Positions 40,001 to 52,891 of a stretch of 64,000 nt of DNA are shown here, piece by piece. The position numbers were made by a program, and so were the translations under genes. Position 1 is the stretch's first letter. Each line of letters starts with the position of its first letter. Source of the stretch: Rusavskia elegans (lineage: Eukaryota > Ascomycota > Lecanoromycetes > Teloschistales > Teloschistaceae); NCBI GenBank assembly GCA_011316305.1, contig SAUG01000106.1, positions 124,001 through 188,000 of the forward strand. The letters run 5' to 3'. Under the pieces are notes generated by a model. The model was not told where the DNA came from. It did no database searches and saw only the letters and a list, made by a program, of their open reading frames with translations.

Positions 40001-43000
40001 TGTCTCTCCACCGCCCTCGGACGTATAAAACAAGTCATCTTAACCCTATACCTGGACCAGTTTTTGTCAACCATTGAAACCACCTTCCTAGGACCTTCCT
40101 AGGCGACAAGTCTAGTCAAGTCAGAGGAAGTGCGTGCGATTTACTATCGCCCGCCCACACTTGCCACCACTCCTAGCATCCGGAACTGCATACGCATCAA
40201 AATGATGCGTTGGCAGGCGGCGCCAGAAGTAAAACCCTGGTAGCTTGGTACAGTGGCAGGCTAGTTTCAATAAAGTCAAGCCTACTAGAGCTTGGGTGGG
40301 AATGGATCACGATTAGCCACAATCCCAGACCGGGCTGGCCTAATCCCGCTTCTTGCACGCAGGAGGCTGTCTTCAGGCCAGTATGCTGATCTGGGCGGCT
40401 CCGACACATGCTGCTACAAAACCAGCTGAATATCTCAATCACTGTGGTGAAAATGGACCGATCCAGTATTCGAAAGAACAAGCTAATTTGTGGGTCGATG
40501 GCCAATTGATTGCAATAAATGGGATGCTCTGGATTGACGAACCTAATCCCTTGGTGGTTTTGGTGTAACCTCGAATTGTTCTTGGAGATCGGCCGGTGCT
40601 TCTGGGTCCTCAACTTCAACCCAAACATTCTCTATGCTCAAGCTTCTCAATGAGCTTCACAGCTACGGTGAGCAAAACTTTCATACCCAGGAATACAAGG
40701 TTTGTCCTTCTTTCGACTGTCAAAGATTGGAGGACGCAAGTCCACGCGCAAGGAATTCCGATGCGATCCAACCAGTCTCTGATACCTGTACCTATCCCAT
40801 CTCCTGGGGTGACGCACCAACCTTGAAGATTTTCAGGCGATTTTGAGTGAAGTAGATCCATCCCCACAAATATGTTGACTGTGCAGTATCGACAATGTCA
40901 TTCTATACGACACCAAAGAGACTCGGAAGCCTGTCTTGACAGATATCGGGTATCCTTTTCAACGGTATGCTGTTGACGAGCATGCATCTGGCTCGGATTG
41001 GATTATCCTCATCGACGTTCTAATAAAGACAGACAGTAACAACTCCCATAAGCGTCCGAGTTTCAGCATTTGCTGGTTTCAATGTAAGGCAGCAAGATGT
41101 CGATACCGAAACGACCAAAGCTCCGCATGTGGATGTGCAAGAATAGTCCAGGAAGGCGAGCTACGAGCAATGAATCCTCGAGTTCAAAGGAACCTTGTAG
41201 CGCGTGGCGGATGGTGCTGAACCTTAGGTATGGGAGCATGTGCAATTACACATTTGGTCGAAAATCCATGTCTGTCGTCTGGTAAGGTGCTCCCAGCACT
41301 CTCCACAAAGTACAGCGAGACACTTGCTAATAATACTTTCACCGCAACAGCCCGGTTTCTGGCGACAACACCACATTTTTCGCTCGACTCTTTTCCAGGT
41401 GTCATGGCCGCGGCAGAGCCGATCCTCACTCAAGATACCCTGTGATGAGATCTCGGGGCAAAGATCACTTCAGGTCTAAATTCCTGCACAATTTGCGTCT
41501 TGCAGAGACGGCGATTGCCAATCTGCAAAGGCTTTTGACGAAGTTAAGGATGCTACAGGGATCCTTAATCTATGCCCCACTGTTTTGCTTGATGTGATCA
41601 GAGGGTAATGATGAACGGAATGTGTCCTCCTGAATGGGCAAGTACCTGTTCTTGAACATCTTCCTTACCCCTGCCGTGTGTTCCGTTTCCCCTAGTAAAG
41701 AAGGCTCCCGGACTTCGGTGTGAGCGGAATATCGGAATTTTGTCTCGCACCTCCCGTGAATAAGTGGAGGGTCTGCTTAGCCGAAGAGTGGAGTGACGAC
41801 AGGGTTAATATGAGTAGATTTAACCAAGAAGTCGTCTTCAGTCAGCGAAAGACAGCCCAGCACCTGGTTAAAGCTGAGTAACCAGACGATACTACAGGTA
41901 AACAACAAGGACTTAGCAGAGGTACCCTGTTGTCAACGACGTTCTGAGTTCCATTGCTCAGCTGGGGAGCATTTCAACGCTGTAGTAACAACCACGACCA
42001 ACAACGAATATGCCATCTGCCTTTCTCGAAGCCAGTATAGAAACATCTTCTGCGGTTCGAATCTTATGGAGGCTGGTCGCGGGAGGTTTTCCGGGGCTTA
42101 GACCCGTGTATGAGCGAGTCCCAGGTCAAAAAGGGGCAGTAAAGACGCATCTTGAGCCATCAGAGCTCCTCTAAGAATGAGGATCACAGATCCTTTTGTA
42201 GATTCATTCGATCACCCACCCCGCCCCGAAGCCCTCCAAGCTAAGAATTTGGGCTGCACAAGACGGAGCTCAAGCGTATCACGCATTTGGCTGAATGATA
42301 TAATTCCCCAAGTACGTGTAAAACGGAACTCGCTCACCATTTGCCAAACTACCAAGACCTACTTAGGCTGATATCGGAAATCGTCAATTCTTGTAGCAGT
42401 GGCTTCGTACCTGAGCCTCCAGGGAGGATACCGAGCACCAAAGCTAACACCGTCTGCTGGCGAATATGCCTCGTGTACAGACACCAGAGGGCAACGCCAT
42501 TTTTTATAAAGCTCGTTGAGAGAAGATGCTGTCCCAGAAATTGGATTCTCACACTCCTTACTTAAGACTCAGAACTCCCAATTGCATCGCCGCGAATCTC
42601 CGGCCTATTTGATCTCTTGCCGTCCACAAGTAGAGATCAGGTGAAAGAGTCCGAAAACCAAGCGACCCTGGTCTTAATGATTGACGTCAGGGGTGACGAA
42701 ACCTGAAAGGGATCAGGACCAATGTAGAAGGAAGCGAGGAGAGGCTAGCCAGGGAGGCCCCAGCCCATTGATTTCAGTCTCCTACAGCGGTCCAGCCGAA
42801 CAACTTATTTCCCCTTGGGAGTGCGGTATCGATTGAACTATAAATCAAGACAGTCCCCATGACGCCTATGGGCGGACTGGACTGTACGCTCGACCCCTGG
42901 CATAATTGGTGTCGAGGTATCCATCTTGTTGCAGAGTCTGGCATCAACCGGCATGTAAGACTCAGCGCCTTACTCGGCACGCCTGTACCAGAGCTTACGT

Positions 43001-43690
43001 AAACAAATTTCTGACAAGACTGATTGTGGGGCAGCCATCTTCCACAGGATGGTCTGGTATCGAAAAAGTTGTGGACTGCGTCTGTGCAGAACGACAACAT
43101 TAGACAGTACCCTCCTCAAGCTTTGTACGTTATGTTTTGACTACGGTTTCGTAAAACAAACCATAGCCATATAGGACTCAAATTTCTGCAGATCGGATCC
43201 CATTCATTCGACAAGGTCCGCTGTGCAACTGCTGTTAACAGATCCGAAGGAAAAGCATCATCAATCCCGTCAGGATCCAGAGGCTCTTTATCCTTAGGAG
43301 CCTTTAGGAGAAAAATGACATAGGTACAGTAACCTTTTAGTAGCTGACCAGAAAAATTTCGGTTGCCGTCTCCGGGGATATGACCGTCGGTCTGGCGGTC
43401 CACACAATACTCACTCATGGCTGTTCCAGATTTTCAAGGCCTCGCTATGTGTTTCGTGTGTTGCAGACACATATCTCTCAAGACCTACTTTTGTCAAGGC
43501 AAGCATAAGACAGTGAATCGTGTGTGCCGAGACGAGTTTCCATTGGTGTCACTCGTTCGACTTTAGCATATGGCTCCAACAACGGCTCTGCTCTCTCGAA
43601 AAGAGGTGACACAAGGGTTGCTCAAGTGGTACCGTGGTAGACAAGCCAGGCACAACTTAACTCAGTCAAGTAGATAGCCGCAAGCCTTCG
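37066..43690. other. 6.6-kb stretch without a supportable gene
   Basis: Normal base composition, not RIP-mutated, but only short open frames on both strands. Some frames look protein-like, notably plus 39,560-39,742, which reads about 60 codons of plausible globular sequence without a start, and plus 40,353-40,568. None can be tied to a family or to a spliced model. It probably contains decayed genes. No tRNA was found; a B-box-like GGTTCGAATC at 42,052-42,061 does not fold into a tRNA. Confidence 0.45.
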
Positions 43691-43699
43691 AGATTGATA

Positions 43700-44490
43700 G
43701 ACCTTGGTCCTCCGAAATAGCAACACCATGGCCAATGCTGGTTACGACGACTCTCTGTTGACGGCCCTGTCCAAGGTATGTATAAGTGCGACGTGGATTG
43801 CCAGCAACCTCATCGGCCTCAGCAATACATGCGAGGGCTCCACCAATGTTCCAGAACCTGGAAAATATTCATCATTTTGCAGTTGAGTGGCAGTACGAGT
43901 ACCACCATTGTTGGCAAGTACTATCGTCGTCGCGGAGGATAACAGCTTGCGCCATGTTTAGCCAGGTTGTGTAGGCTTTCCTGGTGATGGCCAGTCGTAG
44001 TCGTCTTGAACAAGACCTCTACAGCCACTGTATGGGGTCGGATAGGGTCGAATATCCAAGCTTGGTCATAAGTCGTCTCAGCTTCCTCGAAGTTGTAGCC
44101 ACTGTGCCTCGTCATACGTTCCCGGTCCAACTCTTCGGACACATCAAGCTTGAACTTTGATGGCATAGCCCGTCATCATTGAAAGCCTATAGCAGTATAC
44201 AGCCTTACTGCATAGTCACCACTGGATCAGACCGTTCGCATTATATTCGCTCTCCAACATGTTATACTCCTGTGTTTCGACTCTCGAAACCAATTAGAGA
44301 GGGAGAAAGCCGAACGGAACGATGTAGCGACAACATCGTGCCCCAGCGAGATGATATCCATTCTGGATCGTGCTGTATTTAGACGGTCCTCCGTACAAGC
44401 CTTCTTAAGACGATCAAGCAAGTCCAACCCAAAAGCTTTGGAGCCGGAAGTGGCATGGTGGACCTGACAATTGACTGGCGCCAAAACGAA
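43700..44490 (-). pseudogene. Decayed unrecognised gene
   Basis: Successive minus-strand pieces in different frames look protein-like: ~44,484-44,230; 44,166-43,921 with an ATG at 44,166; and ~43,880-43,680. The middle piece is rich in charged residues (Glu-Glu-Leu-Asp-Arg-Glu-Arg) and has a Phe-Lys-Thr-Thr..His-His stretch; the last has Gly-Gly-Ala..Ala-Asp-Glu-Val-Ala-Gly. No splice sites join them simply, so frameshift decay is likely. No family recognised. Confidence 0.3.
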
Positions 44491-47149
44491 GTAGGACGAA
44501 GAAGAGACCCATTGTGCAGTGTCGTCCTAGTTACAGTCTGGAACTGAGTCTGGAGCCTGAGCACGTATATCCTAACCAGAGGATTATAACCTCAGGTGCA
44601 GACACCCAAATCAAATGGAAGGCCAGCTTTCCATCGACGCAGCAGCAGAATAAAGAGTGAATTTGGGTGCCCTCTGCTATGACGTCTAGACTAGGGATTC
44701 GTGGAGTTGAAACAGCTGAGATGATCCACCGTACAGCCAGGGAGACGGTGGTCCGGTGCGAGTTGATGTTTTTCGGAAGGAGGTGAGATGGCATTGCCAT
44801 CTGCCGAGGAGAACCATGTACGAGGGAAGTAGGAGCTGTTTCCGGTTTGGTCCAGCGCGTGCGTCCAGCGGAAGGAAGGATGGTAATGGGGAAAGAATCT
44901 AATCTTCATGGCCACTACCAAAATTGAGTCCGGAGATGCAACGCAACCTGCAGCAAGGGCGTCCTAGCCTGAGCCGTCGTTGTACTCCGCTGATGACGCT
45001 TCTGAGACATCGCCAGCCATGGTCGATGGCGTTCAATGCGGAGTGGAAAGAGTGTGGGGGGAGGAAGACAGGGATACCGACGCCTGCGTCTTCGGGAGGC
45101 TGCATCTGATCGCGCAATCAAGAATGCTAGCAGTCAAGCACCAAGAGAGAAAGACGCCGTATCCCAGCAAGAGTATTCACATAGTCATGCACAACTGGCG
45201 AGAGTGACACGCTGAGAGGTGAAGGATCTGAATGAACAATAAGCTATTCCGTCCTGACGGCGCTTGGCTTGGCTCAGCTTAGCGCCTGTTGTTTGCCCAT
45301 CAGCAGCAGGCTACGCTCAAAGATATCAAAGGCGCCCTTATCCTCTTCTAAGTCCATGACAAAGAGGATCACACAGCCAAGAGACTCTCTCAGGAAGTCT
45401 CTCGACATGAGAGCTTCTCATCAAGAGGTCAAACGCCTTCGTACCCAACAAGATACACACATACCACCCAAAAATGAATGGATCAGCTGCGAAGCCATCA
45501 TCGTCTTGCATACAACACTCCGCGAACTCTTTACCCATTCCCAGCGTTTCAATTGAAGGAACAACGGACTATGCTCTGTACTTGTTGCCTCTCGAAGGAG
45601 TGGCCCAGAGCCCCTATACTCTGCGTCCCTTATCAGCAACCCCCTTCCTCCCTGCTCCTGCCAGGAGTTCCATCTTCGCCTTAAGGTTTGAGTGTCAAAG
45701 TCCCTGGTACCAGTGTTACTCATGGTGTGTCAAGTGGACAGAACCGCCTCTATGTGCGAAGATGGTACTATTGCTACGAGCAGATCGATGTCCAGCCCAG
45801 CATAGCAATCTCCCATACTCATAATGCTTGTGACTCTTGCTCAATCTTTCAACGGGCATCTAGGAACGCGACTCCAGTACCATTTCGATCGAGCATCGAC
45901 GTACCCACCACCATAAGTGCAGAATCAAGCCGTGTATCTGATTTTTAATCTCCTCTACAGCACGTCACTTCTCCCACCACGTCGAGAGCAAGTGTGCAGC
46001 CACGCATATCAAATGTTGGTGCGGCTGATATAGCTGCCCAAGCTTCATTCGTTACGACTACGGATATCTCTACTTTCGCGACCGCTACAACGGGCAATAG
46101 ACCCAGCCGTTCAACGCACCGGATGGGCAAGAAGATAAGCATTCTTCGACTGCAGGCCATATGCCATTCGTTACCGAAAGGACTATTACGATCAGCCCCA
46201 GTCCTTCGACATCTTCATCTACAGCCTCAAGGTCTTCAACGACCGTGGAATCCTGCTCAGCCCGTTCACTGGTCGGGCGGATAATATCGACGATACCCCC
46301 GAATACAAGTGTAGTCTCGTCAGGGATTGTCCTCATTCTGCGGATGTCCTCTTTAGACGGAAGGCACCTCCGCCATCGATCGTGAGCATTATTTAAGCCA
46401 ATTCCCTTGCGATCCAGCCTCAATATCTGGTTTTTGGCAAATTCGTGAACGGCAAACAGGACAGCATCCGCAAGTTTACAACACAGCTAGCCAGTGATAT
46501 ACATTGGTGGGCCCTTGTAAGTGCTTCTGAGAAGTTGCTTTTCCTCAGATACTCGGTGTCAGATTCGTTTTCAAGCGTCGCTGCTGTCGTTCATATTGAG
46601 CTGTACGACTGTCAATGCCTTAATCCTTTCGGGAGGGCCCAATGCCTTGATGAGACGATGCTGATGGGAACCATTGCTATAGAGACAGGTTATGTTTCAT
46701 CCAGCGCCCCTGTTCCCGCACCTACCAGTCGCAATCTCGGCTTCTACGAGCTCCCGGTGACCAGCAAGCGATGGGGGTGAAAAACTTAAAGCGCTGATCA
46801 TATTTGTAAGTCTTCAGTTGCCCGTTGTCCTTGTTATTTGCCAGGCCTTACTGATGATAGACGAGAGACAAACGTTCGGACGACTTCTAAATCGTAAAAT
46901 CGCCTTATAGAATTTCAGCTGCACCGATATAAACACCGTATTTTTCAGCTGCTGAAGGAACTGAGTACAGGACTTTCTAGATCAACTACCCGGCATGGAA
47001 TTTGGCCTTGGCGACAATCTTAACAGGAAACCAGGCCTTGCGATGAGGGTATATTATAGATCAGAATTGAGGCCCACTTTGAATACCAGTTCGATGTGAT
47101 CCGGAACTTCATTCACCCGTTCCTATCATGACTCTTTTGTAGCTATGGA
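44491..47149. other. 2.6-kb stretch with coding-like fragments only
   Basis: No supportable gene. Between about 45,950 and 46,390 on the plus strand, neighbouring frames are rich in Ser and Thr and end in a charged tail, resembling a broken low-complexity or cell-wall-type protein, but no start or splice model holds. The rest shows nothing clear. Confidence 0.35.
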
Positions 47150-49000
47150 AAAGCAGAATCCAACCCTTGCTAAGATGAACGAATACGCAGTTGACACTGT
47201 TGCGGATTATGAAGCTCTACTCTTCGAAGTCATCGAAAAGTTTCGTCACTCAATCAGACTTCGTGACATCGAGTTGCTCATCAGTACTAAACTCGGCATT
47301 TCCTACAAGCGGTACAGATGATCCAAAGAAGCTTAATAGCAAGCCACCTCGTGACTTTTCTCTCGAAGGCAAACAAAAAGAGCCTCCCGAATGCGTGTGT
47401 GGCAAGAAGGAATGGTTTAAGCAATTTCTTTACCTCCATCATGACCATCCAATAAGCCAGCCAATTGGACGCCCAACCAAGCAATTCAGAAGAAGGTTGA
47501 CGAGAAACTCAGGGATGCTAAGACCAAGCTCAATGTGGGTCAGGCTGTCCAATAAGAAAGGGACTGGGAAGCCAGCGAGGCAGTAAAGAACAAAGACAAA
47601 TAGACGTCATCACCACCATCGCGACCGCTGGACACAGTCACAATATTCGTAGGCGTCATCTTTGTTAACTACACTCTCCGCTCATTCTAGATCCTCGAAA
47701 ACTAGTTGGCTATCCACGTCCGCTGAATGACACGATGAAAGATAGATTCATCAAGGGCCGTGCTTGCACAGATGGCTTTACCCTCATTGCAGGGAATCCA
47801 ACTGAGCCAGTTGTTGCATATGGCAGAGTCATAGTAACGTCATGGCGCCGAATAGCAAAGAAACTATTGCACTAACCAGCGTTCATTACGCCCCAAATTT
47901 CATGGCCAATTTGGTCTCCCACAGCGTTTGAAAGACAAGAGACTGCTCCATATTGACTCCATATTGACTCCATATTGACGGCTACAACCGCCTCCTACAT
48001 TGCGATGGAGTCACTGTTATGCTGTTCACTAGACACGGTGGTCATTACCTTCTTGGATATAATTTCGATGAGTCATCAACGGCGATGTCAACTGCTCAAC
48101 TAGCCCTTTTCTTTGCCACACAATCAGGAACACGTATGATTGGCACCAGCTTGTTGCTCAAGCCAACAAAGATGAAATTCAGCACCTCGCAGAAGCTGCT
48201 GAAAGGGTGGAGGTCACTAATAAGAACAGAATTCCTGCTACCAACGAGTGCGAGACACGTGCATTGTCAAAGGCCCGCCGGATTGTACCTAGGTCGCCTG
48301 CAAAGTCCGAACCTTGGACAGAACCTTCTACCGAATCACCTAAGATCTCATCCAGGTGAAACTGCATCGAATAAAGACGAATGGATCCGTGTTGCCTGTC
48401 CCGAATACGAGGGCCTGCTCCCATCGCTATACAACTGCAGTGGTCTATGTCTTTCGCAGAGCGATTATGATCATCAAAGCTCGCTTTAACGGAACGGTGG
48501 TATTCATCCACTTTAATGGCGCAAGAATTCCTGGATCTGATCGCTGTACTAGGACTTTCTTTAGAGCAATATACTCCAGATACCTCGGCACAGGAACGCG
48601 TACTCTAAGCTAAAGAGTAGTATTCTAATCATTAGTACTCGGAAAATAAGAATTATTGCTAATCTACCGGCCTATCTTTAGCCATAGGTTCCTCAAATAT
48701 CAGGATTAATATCCAATCGAACTCCGATAAAGAAGCATGCTTGGAAGACATCGTTCGAATTAACACCGGTTTATCGTCCTAACCTCGGTCATCTAAAGCC
48801 TATCCTCTTAAGAGGTCGCCAGTACTCAAGTAGAAGCTAAAACCAAGAGCTAACCTCGGGCTTCCTGTGGGATACCAAAGCGCGAACATGTATAACATAT
48901 GGATTCCGAGCCAGCACAAGGTCATCCAAAACAGTGATATCATCTTCGATGAGTACTCCTTCTATTTGCTAATGTGCATGCTCGCTGAGCCATTCAGGGC
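47150..49000 (+). pseudogene. Ty1/Copia retrotransposon relic, frameshifted but not RIP-mutated
   Basis: Copia-type blocks occur in order on the plus strand, each in a different frame. They are a gag end with a Cys-x-Cys-Gly-Lys-Lys zinc-knuckle-like block (~47,385-47,420) followed by an Ile-Gln-Lys-Lys-Val-Asp-Glu-Lys segment (~47,490); the protease-flanking Leu-Ile-Ala-Gly-Asn segment (~47,785-47,830); the Asn-Leu-Val-Ser pre-integrase segment (~47,905); His-Gln-Leu (~48,145) and Cys-Glu-Thr-x-Ala-Leu-Ser-Lys-Ala (~48,250-48,276); integrase with Pro-Asp-Thr-x-Ala-Gln (~48,578-48,598); and the region before reverse transcriptase up to a Phe-Asp-Glu-Tyr-Ser-Phe motif (~48,960). No LTRs and no reverse transcriptase core were found. 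CA and TG are normal, so decay was by indels. Confidence 0.78.
47947..47979 (+). repeat. Three tandem copies of an 11-bp unit
   Basis: TCCATATTGAC repeated three times without mismatch inside the Copia relic. Two extra copies add 22 bp and shift the frame, so this is one of the events that broke the element. Confidence 0.9.
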
Positions 49001-49935
49001 TGAACGAGCACGCTAGCAGACGAATGGATAAGCCTAACGAGATTGACATTGCACAGCTAGAAAAGGAGCCTTCGACATTTCACATACGGATACCCCTCAT
49101 GTGATAACGAGGAGAATCAACACGTCGTACCTGCTCTTTCAACTTCGTCGACTACGTAACACTCCGACAGCAGTCCAGGCAACATGAGGGAAATTCAATC
49201 CTTTTCCCCAGCGACGAGTTCCTCAACCTTAAAGGGTGGCAGTATTTTCCAGCTACATCTATTCCTGAAAGGTTCGATATTCTCCCACTCTTATCCAAAG
49301 CAAGGATGCAGTCATGACGGTTTTATCTTTGGCTGCGGACTCTACGTGCTGGGCTCCAGCCTCGATGTTTTGGTCATCAACCAGCTGCTTTCTGTTGCAT
49401 CTTCGAAGCCTCCGCCCGACCTATCCGCCTACACCAGGAGTTACAGTAAGCATCGTTAGCATACGTCGCGCGTAAGTGTAAATCATTGCTGGAAGCAGTT
49501 CCCACAAAGCGATAGTAGCTGTTGTATGTCTCTTCTTGGAATTGGTTCTTGTTCTGATGGGCCACTCGCTTTAGTTTTGGCGAGGTTTTATTTCAGATAC
49601 CCTTGCTGTGGCTGTGTGGCTTCTACTATTGAATTCGTGGCAATCAAGGCTTGTTGGGTTTCCTAGATAAGTCTCTTCATAGGGGGTTTGAGTTGTGGAA
49701 ACATGCTTACGGCTAGGTATTGTTGTCACAGACTCTCACCCGATTTGACTTTGCAGTATCATCTTATTACAAGCTCCCATATAGCCTTTGATTCTAATCG
49801 ATTGAGTTGGCATAATCATGAAGCTCTTTCGGCTACGATGTAGACTTCTATCTCTTTGCAAACCAGAATCTTAGCTGTCTTCCAAATTTCCAGCCTCCCC
49901 GGCCCCTTTCCCCAACTTTCCCGAATTAAACGAGA
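49001..49935. other. Stretch without a supportable gene
   Basis: Normal composition. The first part may still belong to the Copia relic; no gene, LTR end or repeat could be delimited. Confidence 0.4.
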
Positions 49936-50163
49936 TTATCTTATCTTATACCCGCCCACATCTTCCTCTTCGACCCTTTCTTGCTTCAGCGCTATTTCCG
50001 CCATCGACACTATACTCCCGTTTTCAGGTATATCACATACCGCCACATCAGAACCAACAGCTTTCACAAAGCAGCTCCGCGGCTCGATCGCAGCCAGTGA
50101 GTCCACGCTATATGCATGTATCGGTTTTCCCAATTCAATGCTATACGGATTGGTTGCCAGCAT
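49936..50163 (-). CDS. Short unrecognised open frame, 75 aa, possibly a gene fragment
   Basis: ATG at 50,163. The predicted product has a balanced composition and an acidic Glu-rich tail (Glu-Glu-Glu-Asp near the end), and reads more like protein than the opposite-strand frames. It lacks a signal peptide and known motifs. It may be the last exon of a larger, decayed minus-strand gene. Confidence 0.3.
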   Translation of the reverse strand: MLATNPYSIELGKPIHAYSVDSLAAIEPRSCFVKAVGSDVAVCDIPENGSIVSMAEIALKQERVEEEDVGGYKIR

Positions 50164-50329
50164 GGGCGAAATCTTGGTGCGGATCAATTCGCAGATTACG
50201 TTAGCCGCCTCTTCGGTGCTCGCTCCGGAGGTAGGACGGTGTACTCATGGTCGTGCCTCGAGTGATGATGTTGGACGGAGTCAGGTGAATCGCGTAGAAA
50301 ATTTTCAAACACTCATTCAGTTTCAGTAA

Positions 50330-50848
50330 AGAGATCAAATCGGAGTCGTATCAATGTTGTATCTGTTAGTTGAGTGTGAAGAGATATCGCAACTAACAAG
50401 GTTTGATGTTGACTGATTTGTCATCGGTCCCACACGTCACACCCGGTGAAATCGATACCTCGATAGAGATCGTCACATTCCGTGTAGTCGCTACCTCGAC
50501 ACTATCGACACTGGTACCTCGGCACGGAAAAGATTTCAAACGATAAGAATAGTCCTGTGGCCTCAGGTACCTGGTTAGCATCAAGAATTAACGCATGCGA
50601 ACTCCTTTTAGTCTTATTCTGTAGCACATGGTCATCGCAGGAAACAGTTAAGCCTTTTGGAACAAACAGACCCGAGGAAGTCAGATACACGTTCATGGAT
50701 TTAGGGTAATACCAGTCTCAGAGGAGCATAGCCAACCGACCGATTCAACCTAGCTCTCGGTTCCCAGCCATTGATCGATGCTTGATAAATGTGGCATGTC
50801 CCTACAGCGTCCACACAGATTCTGGACCATGGCTAGGGACAGTCAGGG
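50330..50848. other. Intergenic stretch
   Basis: Nothing supportable apart from several ATACCTCGATA/CTACCTCGACA-like near-repeats at 50,450-50,520. Confidence 0.35.
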
Positions 50849-51498
50849 TCAGGATTCCAACAAAAAATACCCCGTTCCCAATCTTCTCTGCTCCCTCTTC
50901 CCCGGCGCAGCCCAAATCTCAAAACTACACTCCTCAGTTTCATACTGCTGCGCCCATAAAGCCAGCAAGCGAAACAGTGGACGCAGATCCCCGTATGTAA
51001 GGTTCGGAACGATTGGATCAATGTCCAATACAATATTACGAACAGGCGCCCATTCGATCTGTTCCAACAGTGGCTGGTGCTCGAGGCCTGGCTGCCGAGC
51101 AATGGATGCACTTACTGCACGCGAAGCGTGGCCGAGGATTTGGTTGATGACGATGTTTGGGATGAGGGAGATGTGGTCGTAGTCCATGAAGACGAGACCA
51201 ATGGGGCTATGTGTCATCTGGAAGGGGAAGCGGGCGCTGGTGGTGTGGTCGCCGCCGGGCATAGGGAGGAGGTTGACGCTATAGGGGCAAGTCAAATTGG
51301 ACGTCATGTTGATGGATTATCAAGGCAGAAAGGGAACCATAGGGCGCACCTCAGTGAAGCCACATCTGTAGTGTTGCACGTTGGTGTAGAATGCCATAGG
51401 GTCCATCCAGGCGAGAGAGCACACAAAGAAGTCGGTATTGTTGCTGCCAGACTGAGCGTTGGCCCCAAGAACAGCACCAAAGCAAGTAGTGCGCCCAT
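50849..51498 (-). CDS. Secreted protein, two exons, 192 aa
   Basis: Exon 1 is 51,498-51,350, the intron 51,349-51,279 (71 nt, GTGCGC..TATAG) and exon 2 51,278-50,849, together 579 nt. Residues 1-~20 form a classic signal peptide: short N region, a Leu/Val/Phe core, then Ser-Leu-Ala-Ala. This is why the ATG at 51,498 is preferred over the open frame upstream. The mature part has few cysteines (near 26, 41 and 171), a Met-Pro-Gly-Gly-Asp-His segment and a C-terminal Trp-Ala-Ala-Pro-Gly-Lys..Gly-Tyr segment. No catalytic motif is visible. Proteins of this size and type in fungi are often extracellular and lineage-specific. The GTGCGC donor is unusual, so the junction needs support, but the frame fits exactly. 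Family not recognised. Confidence 0.6.
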
Positions 51499-52891
51499 AC
51501 CATCTAACCACAATGAACAGCGGAACGAGATTGGACAAAAGATCATTAGGCTTGAGTAGAATGAGAAAGCTTCTGATTGATGCCTTGTGCTCAAGTAGCC
51601 TTGGTGCACTGTAGGTGGATTTTTCCAAATACCTTTCATTGCATTGAGGTCCGTGAGCGCACCGACCTACGATCGCCAATTAGATAAAAGCGCCCTAAGC
51701 AAATTCGAGTCGCATACGACTGTGACCCTTGCCGACATACTCGACACCCAGTGCAGACAGATCTGATGCATGGTTGCTTTCTCTTCAGACGCTGGGAGTG
51801 AAGGCTCTTGCTATATCCAATATTGTATCCTTCCGCCGGTAGAATCTTGCTGCATTCCTGCCATCAACAGGCGATCGGTGCATTGAGATGGGATACTTGC
51901 TCTAGCTGATGGGAAGATCTTGTATCAATCATTCGCTGCGGTTGAGTCGGGCGAAAATTGACAGACGGAGTGGTAAAACATGGACGTCTTGATTGCAGAT
52001 GGCATGGGAGCCAATCGCACGGAGTATAATATGGCAGCCACAGAATTGCTCCCTTATCTTACCGTCGATTCCTCCGCCTTACCACTCGAAATCATACATG
52101 TTATCCCTGTCGTGATCATTAGACTGTGATGGACTGAGCCAACGTCGTTAAATCTTCCAAGGGTTGAAGAGAGAAGATGTTGTACTAACGCTATTCTTTG
52201 CTCTCATTAGACGATGATAGGACTGCACAGGGATTTACTTCTCGGAACCTATGACAGTCATTCACAGATGTGCTTGCGTCAAGGCCGATCATCGATAGCT
52301 AGGTGTGGCTGATCATACCTTCAGGGTATTTGCTGTGAGCTGAATGCAATAGACGACGAGGGACAGCTGTGATGTATGATGTAGGATCTTGATAACCGTC
52401 CCCCTCCCCCGCTCGATGCCCCTTTGAGTCATGAAAAATTGAATTTGAGAACTTGAATAAATTGTACATGACCACCCGCGAGGTTGCGCCAGCGAGGTAA
52501 CGGAGGCAGTGGCTCCCAGTACTTGCCGCGCGGTGGTATCGGCTCTGTGGATTAGGTACCTTGGCCCGCGTCTATGACTCAAAGGGGGCACGGGCTATCA
52601 CTAAGACCCTACGATTTGTTGCCAAGACCTAGGGCTAGGGCATGACGTGACCCCATGTCTCATCCCTCTTTCCACCTCGACACGTTCTTCGATAGAACAA
52701 CTATAGCATCGCGTAAACCCTTTGCCTAGGCGGGTCCTCTAGGTCAAAGCTCAAGGTGACCCACATTATATCATGAATCTCCTCTGGGTAACCCGTACAT
52801 GATAGCACCGATTCAACGTGAAAAGTCGGCTGACTCCTTGCCATCATAATAGACTTCATCCATAGCCTTACACCGATTGGATGATGCATCT
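51499..52891. other. 1.4-kb intergenic region
   Basis: It contains the upstream regions of the minus-strand secreted-protein gene and the plus-strand 736-aa gene, which are divergent. No supportable gene or repeat seen. Confidence 0.4.

Noticed and set aside
40353..40568. Plus-strand frame with Leu-Trp-Val-Asp, considered as a HET (heterokaryon incompatibility) domain remnant
   Set aside because: Only one short motif resembles the domain; the expected Cys-Ile-Asn-Gln and flanking Trp-Gly blocks are not in place.
42052..42061. tRNA B-box-like GGTTCGAATC
   Set aside because: No acceptor stem, D arm or anticodon arm can be paired around it, so it is not a tRNA gene.
46085..46423. 112-codon minus-strand frame
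   Set aside because: Opposite a Ser/Thr-rich plus-strand stretch; an acidic, Val/Glu-rich antisense reading is expected there and no start or motif supports it.
49856..50329. 157-codon plus-strand frame
   Set aside because: Starts without an ATG and overlaps a minus-strand frame with more protein-like composition; Ser/Thr bias suggests an antisense reading.
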